A DNA stretch of 21,572 nt, from contig JALLPB010000154.1 of the NCBI GenBank assembly GCA_036939975.1, forward strand, positions 1 to 21,572. Reading direction: 5' to 3'. Source of the DNA: Cyclostephanos tholiformis (Eukaryota > Bacillariophyta > Thalassiosirophyceae > Thalassiosirales > Thalassiosiraceae). The notes under the pieces were generated by a model that made no database searches, was not told the DNA's origin, and saw only the letters and a list, made by a program, of their open reading frames with translations. Position 1 is the stretch's first letter; each line of letters opens with the position of its first letter. A program made the translations under genes and the position numbers. Positions 1-9,399 of the stretch are shown here, piece by piece.

Positions 1-960
1 CTACGTAGAACATCTACGGAGGGATAGTTTTTGGTTCCCGCCCGAACCCAAATAGGGGTTAAGCTGTTAAAAACTAATTTTCAAGAATCTAAGAAGGACA
101 GTTGGTTTAAAACTCTGCCTCCCATCTAGCACCCTCACATGTTGGTGTGGGCCTTGTTATGGCACCGCTCAATCACCCCCTAAATATAGAGACAATTGAG
201 CGGCACTTAGCAATAACAGCTGTTTCCCCATTTGGTTGGCACATTTGGTGGGAGCTGGGGGCATATGGGTTAAGTACTACTATGCAGCTTAATTGCTACC
301 ATTTGCTAGCAATGTGCAGCTGTGTTGCTGTAAAAATTTTATGATCAATCTTTTTCTGGTAGAAAGTGAAAAAATACCAACAGCAAAAAGCGGTTTTGCT
401 AAGAAAAGAATCAGCAGGCACGGTTACTGTAAAAAATTGGTATACTTCCCTATGGTGAGTACCAAGCAAACATAAAAAATGTTGAACCATGATCCACACA
501 GGATGAATCCAAGTCATGGGTGGATATGTATTATGTACTGTATCCAGGGTGTGATACTACATATCCAACAAGACTATTTACATTTCTTACTATTGTCTAG
601 GCCAGGAGGCAAACCTCCATTGTATGTGCTCGTGATGCAAAATTCAATGGTGTTTGTTCCCCCCCTCCTCATTTGAATTCCTTCTTATAGTCTTTTTCCA
701 CACATGCCATTCTTCTCCAGTCTCTGTAGCCAATAACCCTTTGCAAACTATTGAAGTGATTCCAAATCCTCCCATCATACCCCATACCTACTACTGCATT
801 TGGATTGATAAAATTTCCATACATCTCACATTGTGTGTCCTATGTCCTACTAATTGTGAATCATTGTTTGTGGCTATTGACATAGGGAACTATGGTAACT
901 TCAGGCCAAATTTGGGGTAAGTTGTTATGTGGCATGAGAATAAAGTCATACACTTGCTTA
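1..960. other. Gene-poor AT-rich region
   Basis: No open frame here has a recognisable protein or a convincing start. A 9-base inverted repeat (CCGCTCAAT at 165-173 and ATTGAGCGG at 195-203, loop 21) could form a hairpin. On the minus strand, roughly 694 to 860, about 55 codons are open and read like protein (it includes GYDGRIWNHFN and GYRDWRRM), but the frame is closed by stops on both sides. It could be a remnant of a mobile-element protein. I could not assign it to a family. Confidence 0.4.
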
Positions 961-1140
961 GTTGGCAAATGTTGGATGTTGGCATGTCGGCCAGACCCCA
1001 GACATGCAATGTCGGAGCCGACATGTTGGCAACATATCATCTGAAATGTCGGCAACATGGTGCAAAAACGTGTTGCCAAGGATGCCAACATGACACATGA
1101 CATGTCGGATTTTCTGACATGTTGGCAACATGTCGGCAAC
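961..1140. repeat. Cluster of TGTYGGCAACAT-like motifs in both orientations
   Basis: About nine variants of a short motif (ACATGTTGGCAACAT, ATGTCGGCAACATG, or the reverse forms GTTGCC and TGCCAACATG) are packed into 180 bases. One 16-base copy starting GACATGTTGG is exact at 1020-1035 and 1116-1131, 96 bases apart. Because the motif is nearly self-complementary, the block can fold in many ways. It is not a simple head-to-tail tandem array. It may be a cluster of protein-binding sites or the subterminal region of an old transposon; the sequence does not decide. Confidence 0.6.
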
Positions 1141-1620
1141 TGCATTTAGGGACGATGGACAGTACCATACAAATACTTGCCCAATGGCGGTGTCCGGTGG
1201 CATTGAGTGAAGCCCTGGACTCCCTCCATTGTGCAATGTAATTGGCATTGCACCGGCGCATCAGCATGGCCGTCAAAACAGGTTGCATTGGAGGTATTTT
1301 TCATTGTCAATGATGTTGTCATCAACCTACCCATAGCATATTAACATGGTGGGGGTGTAGCCAAAACGTAGGACTTCCTACAGAAGTTTAGCCAAACTAT
1401 TTTATCTATTCCGGTAATATGAGGTTTGCTACTATGTATTTTTTAAGCTAGATGGCCCCGCGGTAAATTTCCCTCCAAGATGATAATTCCGGTTTAGCCA
1501 AATTTCTTTAGCCGGACTACCAGTACCAATTCCTAGGTAGGTGAACCGTCTCGGTGGATAGAAATCAAGATAAAAAGAACCACCATGGCGGCGCTGATCG
1601 CTCAGGTCTAGCGGCATGGG
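1141..1620. other. Non-coding region with small hairpins
   Basis: No gene is supported. Two small inverted repeats are visible: GTGCAATG at 1231-1238 with CATTGCAC at 1246-1253 (8-base stem, 7-base loop), and GTAGGA at 1368-1373 with TCCTAC at 1376-1381 (2-base loop). Open frames in this stretch overlap on several frames and show no family likeness. Confidence 0.4.
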
Positions 1621-1625
1621 TTAGG

Positions 1626-1633
1626 TATAAATA
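1626..1633 (+). promoter_or_regulatory. TATA-like box
   Basis: TATAAATA, followed by G, lies 29 bases before the first ATG at 1662, which opens a 106-codon frame. The predicted peptide resembles nothing known and runs into the 180-base repeat. If the box is used, it more likely drives a non-coding or transposon transcript than a host protein. The motif is short and the surroundings AT-rich, so chance is a real alternative. Confidence 0.2.
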
Positions 1634-1839
1634 GCCACCCCATTGCGGCAACCTCATTGCGATGGGTTGTTCGACGGGGCATACGAAGGATTTCGTTCAA
1701 ATACTTAAACCGGCTAAGAAAACAATTAATTTAATCAAGGCTGCTATTTTATTAAATATATTCTCCCCCCTCCCAACTCGATCGTCCCCAGAACGATCGA
1801 ATACCGCTCCCCCTGTGTTCCTCCACGGTCATGTGTCCT

Positions 1840-2335
1840 CTCCTATCTCCCCCCCATCGATCCAGCGTAAATTTGGTTGGTTGTTGCATGCAGTCGTCAA
1901 TTGGCGGCCGCCTAAAGGCACGACAAATTTTGTTATATTTATTTTTTTGCGCCGAATTCCGATGGCTGAAAAGACTCGATAGTGTCCTCCCCTATCGTCA
2001 TCGCCCTGCGCACCGTCTCTCCATATTATACCCCAACGTTAAGGCTGCTTTTCGGTTGGTTGTTGTGTCCTCCCATCCAGAAAAAGCCATCAAAATCCAA
2101 GGCCCCATCGCCCTCTCTATTTTTATTCTTTTCGTCGCTCCATTCGCCACCCAAAGCAATGAGTAATCGTCCGCCCCCACGCATTCGGCCCATTATAATC
2201 GCCTCTCCAACATCCATCCCACTGCCTACACCATCGTTTGGTTGGTTGTTGCTTCGACCCATTGAGCAATGGCCATCCAAGACAGGTGCTCTGCCTGTCT
2301 CTCAAATTTTTGATGAGCGCCATTTCGACGCCCCA
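1840..2335 (+). repeat. Degenerate repeat of about 180 bases, three copies
   Basis: The exact 12-mer GGTTGGTTGTTG occurs at 1875-1886, 2054-2065 and 2240-2251, spaced 179 and 186 bases apart. Each copy is preceded by pyrimidine-rich DNA with CTATC or CATCG elements. The second and third copies share further similarity downstream (CCATCCAG and CCATCCAAGACAGG contexts). All three can be read as FGWLL, but copy one is in a different frame from the other two, so the repeat exists at DNA level. The overlapping frames of 106, 111 and 155 codons here are therefore not called as genes. The period is close to a nucleosome repeat length. Confidence 0.5.
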
Positions 2336-2449
2336 AACAAGGGGAAAACATGCAGCACGCACAAGCTCGGGCGCCTGGCGCCTTTATTAGGCTCACGGGT
2401 CCATGGAGGATGTTTCCATGGAGAGGGAGGGCAAAGCCGGTGTTGGTAG

Positions 2450-3180
2450 GGTGAGCATTGGCTCATCTTGTGTGGTGTGTTGTTGTGTGTGCGTCTGTCT
2501 GGCTATGTATCCACATATGTATCCAATTTGTGTTCATCCAAAACATTTTGGCTAAACCCCGAACATAAATACGTAAAAAAGTGATCCGGCTAGGATGAGA
2601 ACCAGTCAGCAACAATGCTTTGATGTGCGGGCTTCGACACTTGTGACAAGGGTGTGGGGGAGGTGTGGGGGAAGTTATGTACCACATTGAGTGAGGTGGG
2701 GAGTGAAAAAATATAGTGCAGTAGGGAGATACCTGTTACCTGTTTACTCAAGAGATATCTCTAAAGGTAATTGTTCATCTCTAATTAATACTAATGGTAT
2801 TCAAAACATTGAACCGCAACCAAATACCATGACTTGATCAATTCTTACCTCTATTTTATACCTGCTTAATAACCAAATATACCTAAACAAACTACATTTT
2901 GAATGCAATAACATAGCACCACAGTTTACACAACTAATGTGGCTTTGTTGTAATGACAACAGATTATTCAACAATAAAATGGATAAAAAAAACTAGATAT
3001 TTCAGTTTGACAATAAATTTTTTCACATAAGTTAAACTAAATTTGTATTTTTAAATAAATGGATCTGACAAAACAATGAAACACATAATAAAACAATTAA
3101 ACATAAATTTACAACAATATACTGTATCTGTGGTAAAAATTTATTTTTAGAGTAAAATTATTTGTTCTTGTGAGGTACTT
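2450..3180. other. GT-rich then AT-rich non-coding region
   Basis: A GT-rich tract (about 2465-2500) is followed by strongly AT-rich sequence from about 2700, with many stops in all frames. No gene, RNA gene or clear repeat was recognised. Confidence 0.4.
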
Positions 3181-3182
3181 TT

Positions 3183-3252
3183 TGGTGAAGTTATTATGCG
3201 TGCAAGCACGCACATTGCATTGACAAAAAAATCCATGACCCAAACTTCACCA
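3183..3252. repeat. Nested inverted repeat
   Basis: TGGTGAAGTT at 3183-3192 pairs with AACTTCACCA at 3243-3252. Inside it, TGCGTGC at 3197-3203 pairs with GCACGCA at 3206-3212 across a 2-base loop. Both stems are perfect. There is no T-tract or other feature that would make it a terminator, and no coding region is near. It may be a small fold-back repeat. Confidence 0.45.
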
Positions 3253-4709
3253 TCAGCAGTGTACGCAACCCCCAACTCTCCCTCCCAACACCCCCCCCTG
3301 CCCCCCCTCATTGCCATAACCTAGGCGGCCAACAATGCAGTGTCAGTGATGTCAAATTCGTCCAGTGAGCCAAATGGTGCCCATTGCTTTGATGTCCATA
3401 ATTGGTGCACACATCGTGCATTAATGGTCATATAAATAGTCATACATTTATTTTTTTCTAGTTTTAACGATGCAGACCAATCGCAGAGTATCATGTTAGT
3501 TGATTGTTGTATCTTTATTATCCAGAGTGTGGCTTCATAGCAGTCATATGATGATGCCTGCTGCCATGGTTGATTTATTCGATTGCATTTTACCCCATTT
3601 TTACTAGCATTTTTTATCTAGGCACACACACCACAACTCCACCAAACCCAAGTCCGATGACAGACCAACCACCTAACTGACCAAAAATCTCTACCAATAT
3701 TTGGCGGATGAGGACGTTTCATGTCGCCATCCTCTGTGCATGCATGGTGGGCAGATGCCTGTGCCATATGGGAGCACATATTTACTGCCGTGGGGTCGGC
3801 GGTTCATGGTGAAGCAGCAAAACATGAAAAAAAACTAATTTTTACCTTACTAATCAGTAGATTGGCTCTAACCTCGTGAGCCCAATTTTGGAGAATAGGG
3901 TACCATTTTGATCCTCTCATAAGCATTCTTTACTTTTCTTGATTGGGTCGAGATTGGGACCTTTTACCTTGCCCTAAGGTACAGTAGCTTAGGGTTGCTG
4001 TTGTGACCCAGTAGGCTGACCAATAAGGAGATAGTGCTTTTTTCTAAATATTGGGTACACTCATTTGAATATCGCGCATTCGCCATGATAAAATTTCCAA
4101 TCAAAGTGAGCAACAATGGCCTCCCTAGACGAGTTCATTTTTTTGGAAGCCCGTGATCCTAAAACTAAAGAGTAAACGATGTTAGGATCCTACTATTAGT
4201 ACGTGATGGCCCCTTGCTATCACAATACATGATGGAGTGGCTGTGGACAAGACAATGGCAAGGGAGGTGGGAGGGTGTGGCAATATGAAATGGGTGACAG
4301 GGCCTATCTTTTCAGCTCATCGATGTGATGTGTTTTTTTCAAAAGTGAACCAAAAATGCTGGACAGAAATGGTCGCCCCCAGCCCCACCCGCCTCACTCA
4401 GAATATTTCACCAATCCTGCTGAAAATGAACTATAAGGCTCTTACAGCCGTCAGACTAAGCATCCTTTTTAGCGTTGAAAGTGTTGAACTCCCACAATAC
4501 ATCTTGAGTACGATCTAATTCATCGTACTAATCAGTGTGTTCCGGTTTGGTTGTGTCGGAGTGTGGTTGAATGAAGGAACGGCCAATCAAGCGTCAAAAA
4601 TTCAGAATTGTTTAGTTCATGTAGTCAGAAATAGTTACAGTTGTCCTATTGCACCTCGAGTGCCTTTGGGAGGCAAAGACTTTATGCTCTAAAGCTGCCT
4701 TCATGTAAT
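3253..4709. other. Non-coding region downstream of Sec15
   Basis: The part next to 3280-3315 is C-rich. The rest is mixed AT-rich DNA. Visible structure is limited to two hairpins: the one at 3972-3994 (listed separately) and GATCCTAA at 4155-4162 with TTAGGATC at 4182-4189. A 93-codon frame at 4237-4518 has no recognisable protein. The last few hundred bases before 4709 should include the Sec15 3' untranslated region; no clear polyadenylation signal stands out. Confidence 0.35.
3972..3994. repeat. Hairpin with 7-base perfect stem
   Basis: CCCTAAG (3972-3978) and CTTAGGG (3988-3994) enclose a 9-base loop. Farther out, GGGTC near 3946 and GACCC near 4004 could extend the fold. It may be a structured RNA element or a chance palindrome. 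The stem words are telomere-like, as in the MITE at 8929-9193, but no longer similarity is seen. Confidence 0.3.
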
Positions 4710-7700
4710 TCACCCAAGCTGCATCTTCACTATTTTAGTCAGTTGAATCACTTCTTTCTTTTCGAGCATCAAAAAATCATTCCTCGCTACGCTTGGGCCT
4801 CGTGTCATCAGTTTTTCACCCTGAAAGCAGAAAACAAGGATTAAATCATACAAAATAATAATATACAAGAAGCTCACGTCAATTAAACGCACCAGACCCG
4901 TTCCAACATACTTTTCCAACACAGCATACACTTTATCAATGGACAAAAACGGGTACTTCATCCTACGTGATAGATGATTTTCAGGCAACAACAACATTGG
5001 CAACTCGTGATCCAATAGTGCAGTGGTAAGGCATTTCAACTCATTGAAGCACTCCCTCAGCTGACCAACACCAGTGCCATCAGCAAAAGCTTCGAAGTGT
5101 TGAATGTCAGTGGCTAGATTTTTGAGACCGAAGGCGTCTATTTTAGCCACAGGTTGTATGTTCGAAGCATGCTTTCCTTTGACTTCTACGTCTTCGATAG
5201 GATCTGTTAGCAATTTTACTAATCGCTCGGCCACGTGGCCACAACAAGAGAAATGTAGACCTGCACGGGACCCATCATCCATAGGTCCAAGACACTGAAA
5301 TGTTGTCCGCATGTACTCGACGATACTTTCAGCGTAAGCATTTGGCGAATCTCTCACTGACTTGCAGACCCAACAAAAGTTTTCCAATGAAAAGTCAACC
5401 AGCATATCAATTTTGTTCCGACAGATTTCATACACCATGCTGTACATATTAGCAACTTGCTTGTCACATGATTTGCACGCCCCATTAAGAACTGAGTCTG
5501 CGTATTCAAAAGTCTGTTCAACCTGATCCGCTTTCACGAGTCCAATGTGGCACAGTCCTCTCATGAAAGTGCCGAACAATCGTGGAAGGGCCGATTCTAG
5601 CGCGGAAATGTCCGCAGTTATCTGTACCGCTTGCTCCACGGTTAATTCATCAAAATGCGAGTAACCATCCTTCATGGCCACTGCGGCTACGGCAACGCAT
5701 TCCTCAAGACAATCTAATATATAACCGGCAATTCGTCCACCTTGTTTTGAGGCAAATACTTGTCCAAGCTCTTCTTGACTCAAGGCGAACGCGGTGAAGA
5801 CAATCACACGAGCGTGGATAGAGCGAATTATTTGTGGCACTGACTGACTGAACGTGTACAGCTCATTCTCGCCCAAAATCTGGTTCATAGTTCCGCGTTG
5901 AGTTCTTAGCGATGGATCCATACTGTCCAGGGCGCAAGAGATTTGCTTTTGTTTCATTTCGCTCAAGCCAAATGGGAAGTCAAGGACCTCCTCTGGCGGG
6001 ACTGAGGGAGAAGAAGCATTATCAGCGTTTTCATTTGTTTTTTTGAAACGAAGGGCACTCAGCTGCGACCTCCCGACCTGCAGTGGTTCCTTTTTGCCAT
6101 CGCCAATATACTTATTAGTCTGATTCAGCTGCTCCTCCTGTGCCACTTTCAAACCTGTCATGATTATATCCACGTCCATTGCTAGTAATTCTTTGTCACT
6201 CTTTCTTGTTGCCGAGCTTGGGTGCACGATCTTAAGAGCTGATCGAAAAGCCGCCACAAGGCATGACGCTCTTGCTAGCTCTACCAACGTTGCCCCGACC
6301 GCACGTTTGCGCAAGAGGTTCCCTAGCTCGGCAATCAATGCGCGTTCGTATCGTTCGGAGCTCTCGCGGAAACTTGATCCGCGGCCAGTTGTGTGATTGA
6401 TGCGGACAGCAGACTTTTCGCCAGCTTTAGTCATTACGTCCGCATCTTTTTTTTCGGCTGTGGTATCATCATCCTCCGCAAAATCCAGTTCCAGCGCTGC
6501 TTCGACGGCACAGAAACCTACCAAACTGGCGCACAAATGAGGCAAACTCTTTGCGAAGAATATCCTGTCGGTGCCTAAACTTACGTCGTCTCCTGTCAGA
6601 GATGACAGCGAGCTGCGAGTTTCATTCTTCTCCTTGTCACCACCTTTTTTGTCCGTTGCGCCGGAGATTTTCATGTCTCCGAAGCGGTTACTTTCGTAGT
6701 ATTGACGGAACTCGTCGTCTCTGCCGAGGATTTTGAACGCCAGTTCAGCCCGTCGCACTGGATGCACAGTCTCGGGTAGGGCAAGGAGCTTCGCTTGGTC
6801 ATCTCCTCTGAAACGACGGACAATTTAAGCATCGTGAGAATGAGAGACATAGTGTATGGGTGATATCGGACCAAACGAAAGGGAAAATTGAGGATTCCAA
6901 AAGAAAGTACTACTCACTTCGGGTTGGCATCGTGCGACAAAATTGATGGTGTCAATACCTCAGCCCACTGCGAGCGCACACTTCCTGATCGTTTGCTTGC
7001 CATGACCAGATCAGCACTCGTCCCCCCACCACGATGACTGGCCTTGAATCCTAAAGAAGACCGTCCATGTCCACTCCTATTCATACCGTGTCCACTCCTA
7101 TTCATTACACTGTGCCCACTTCCATCCATACCCTTTCCATCGCCGCTGGTCCAATCGGTGTTGAGGATAAGCTGCACTTCCTCGCCGGTCCCCTCGTCCC
7201 AGCATCGGTACCAACCGAAAGCCATCGCCAACGCCTCAGCCCGCCGTCCCATGCCCATTCCTCCGGGAGAGCCCTCCAATCGAGTCGCCTCACGCTGGCA
7301 GTCCCGTTCGAACCAATATCCCATCCTCGCCGCCCTGGCAACCTTGCCATTCTGACTGGCCCGAGATATAAGATTGTCCGCATTCTTGGCGCGCCACGCG
7401 TAGCTCTGGATCTTGCCGCCGAGCCCCAGAGATCCTGGACCAACGGCAACACTGGACGCACATCGACGGAGCGCGGCGCGACCGGACTTAGCCGCGTCCC
7501 CCCCCGAACGCAAAGCGAGGAACCAACGATTCAGACCCCGTCGCGCTCCCATCAGCACCTCGTTTTCGATCTTAGGAAGCATCTGCATTGCACGCAGCCC
7601 GAACGGCGTGTCCTCGAGCCGTAAAACGGCGGCGGCGGCGACCGCGGATGATGACGATGCGATGACAGGCGCACCGGAGGGCTGCCCGTCTATGCTGATG

Positions 7701-8831
7701 GCGCCAACCTTTGCGGATGACGACATAATGACGGCTTCTTTGCCTGTCTCCGACCCGCTCATCCCGAGCCCCATCAGGATGCCGGCCTCGCCCACGCCGC
7801 GTAGAAGGCTTCCGAGCGGAGCTGAGAGACAGGCCCTTGCCTCCTCAACGGCTTCGATCGCCGCGCGAGGCCGACCGAGCGCCGCCTGCTTCCGCGCCCT
7901 TTCCAGGAGAATGGCAACGCGCCGGCATGCGTTTACCATGGACGACATCGTACGAGCGCGCGCGTCAGATTGGCGGAAACGTTCGAGGCGAATGGCCGAG
8001 GCCAGCATGTTGTGTCCTGTGTTTTCTTGGAGTTCTTGATTGGCCTTTTTCATTGTTGTTGTTGATGATGATGATGATGATGATGGATTCCAGGGGAGCA
8101 AACACCATTTTTTGCGGCGAGAATCAAAAAGGTCAATCGGAAAAAAGGTGGCAATAAGGACGACGTCAAGAAATGCGAAATTAATCGCTGCATCGATTAT
8201 TATTCCGGAGAGCGACTGATTCAAATAAATAATGACTCACCTCCTCGAGACTGCTCTTGACTTCCTCGCACGGCCCGCCAAGCGCCGCCACGACCTTTCC
8301 CACCGACTCGAGGAAGTCCTCCGAGTGGTCGTGGCATATCCGCCCAATGACACCCTGGGCCTGCTTCCCCTGCCACACAAGCTCGGCGTGAAGTTCCTTG
8401 TCGAGTCCCCGCTCGATGGACGACGCCACCGTCGACGCCAGCAGTAACGTCGAATGCTGACGCGAGCGAAGACGCGCCTCGAGTTTGGCGGTTTCGAGCG
8501 CGTGATTGCTGTGCTCCTCGTCCTTCCAGCTGTTATTGTTGTCGCCGCCATCGTTCAGACCATCCGCAAATGATGCGACACCGGCGACGCCGGATTCCTC
8601 GAGGAGGAAGTCGGGAGGGCGGAGGGCGTCGGCGACGAGGCGGGAGACTGCCTCCTCGCGGCGGCGGCGCGCGCGCTTGTCGACAGTTCCCAACATCGCC
8701 GCAGCACCTGACAGCTCAGTCCAGCCGACGGATGACGAGATTGGCGAGCGTTTGGGGGCGGGGGGGTCATTGGTAGGAAGGATCCCATCCTGATAATCAT
8801 CGAATGGGTTAGGAGCGGCCGTGGCTGACAT
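4710..8831 (-). CDS. SEC15: Exocyst complex subunit Sec15 (EXOC6-like), four exons
   Basis: Sec15 is the exocyst subunit that binds Rab GTPases on secretory vesicles and helps tether them at the plasma membrane. Exons, in coding order, are 8831-8241, 8044-6918, 6807-4878 and 4820-4710; all three introns are GT-AG and the joined frame gives 1,252 residues. Family likeness: the block [12 protein letters not shown] (about 600-611) matches the Sec15 LGDEETFENYY region; [11 protein letters not shown] (about 893-903) matches the MSQSVPHIY region; and the N-terminal part aligns by pattern with the coiled region and the LPKIENEV segment. Animal and plant Sec15 are near 800 residues; extra length comes from low-complexity inserts (Gly/His/Ser repeats about 491-523, acidic and Lys-rich loops in exon 3). 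Exons 1 and 2 are much more GC-rich than exon 3. The acceptor at 8045 (AAG, weak pyrimidine tract) is the least certain junction. The start is the first ATG of the open frame at 8831. Confidence 0.85.
4821..4877 (-). other. 57-base in-frame intron of Sec15
   Basis: On the minus strand it begins GTGAGC and ends TTTCAG. Its length is a multiple of three and it has no stop, so a retained transcript would insert 19 residues ([19 protein letters not shown]) between GLVRLID and GEKLMTRG. That peptide is strongly hydrophobic, unlike the rest of Sec15, which supports calling it an intron. Confidence 0.8.
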
Positions 8832-9399
8832 GGTGCAGCAGTTTGTTGCGTTCTACTATCACTTACATTTATTTTTTGTCGTCATAAAATATTTTTTAGC
8901 ACGAATACGGCCTTCAAAATAATATATACTACCGCTCTTATAACAATTGAAACACTACTACTAACTAAGGGTTAGCGACTAAGGGTTAGGAATTTCACTA
9001 GGAATCAGTACATGGCAACGAGTGTACACAATCTAAAATCGCTTCCCGAAAAACTCCTCTGAAAATGGAATTAGTATATGTTCACGAGTATTTCTACGCT
9101 TGCGAATTCCTAACCCTATTAGCTAACCCTTTTATAGCTAACCCTTAGCTAACCCGTAGTTAGGGACTGTTTCAATTGTTATAAGAGCGGTAGTAGAGGA
9201 AAACTCCCATGGACCCACTTTCTTACTATTCCAATGTAGACAGATAAAGACCTGTAGGTCCTGGCCTTGATGCTTCATCCTCTGAGATTTTGCTTCGGCT
9301 CGTTCTACTATCACCGCGTCGGCGGACGCGCACAGGTCCGCTCTTTCTCCTTCCTCAAATTCCGTCCCCAGACCTACTCCCGACAGAACTCTAAACATC
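8832..9399. promoter_or_regulatory. Divergent upstream region shared by Sec15 and PP2C
   Basis: The 568 bases between the two start codons must contain both 5' untranslated regions and both core promoters. Nearly half is occupied by the MITE at 8929-9193. No TATA box or known diatom promoter element was recognised with confidence. Confidence 0.5.
8929..9193. mobile_element. Fold-back MITE with telomere-like internal motifs
   Basis: A perfect 28-base inverted repeat joins 8927-8954 and 9168-9195; its outer part reads TACTACCGCTCTTATAAC. Taking TA as the target duplication gives an element of 265 bases that starts CTACCG and ends CGGTAG, as expected for a non-autonomous Tc1/mariner-type element. 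Inside the ends, both arms carry GGGTTAG words: two on the left (8968-8989) and several as CTAACCC on the right (9110-9158), and both arms finish at a matching GGGTTAGGAATT. The central loop (about 8997-9103) has no coding potential. It encodes no transposase, so it would have been moved by a partner elsewhere. The superfamily is inferred only from the TA flank. Confidence 0.75.

Noticed and set aside
1662..2449. Overlapping plus-strand frames of 106, 111 and 155 codons
   Set aside because: The FGWLL likeness between them comes from a DNA repeat that changes frame between copies; composition is Pro/Ser-rich and no family is recognised.
1..4709. tRNA or other known RNA genes
   Set aside because: No cloverleaf with matching A and B boxes was found by eye; the hairpins seen are too small to assign.
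4710..6767. Sec15 C-terminal part as a separate gene starting at 6767
   Set aside because: The codon there is GTG and the frame continues upstream to a good acceptor at 6808, which joins in phase with the donor at 6917.
7067..8157. Long plus-strand open frames opposite Sec15 exon 2
   Set aside because: They overlap a gene with clear family likeness, arise from GC-rich composition, and show low-complexity, non-conserved-looking peptides.
8181..8240. Coding extension of Sec15 exon 1 beyond the donor
   Set aside because: The sequence after GAG is GTGAGT, a strong donor, and the read-through peptide ends after 19 codons without family likeness.
8965..9165. Interstitial telomere
   Set aside because: GGGTTAG units are few, irregular and confined to the arms of the fold-back element, so they belong to the MITE.
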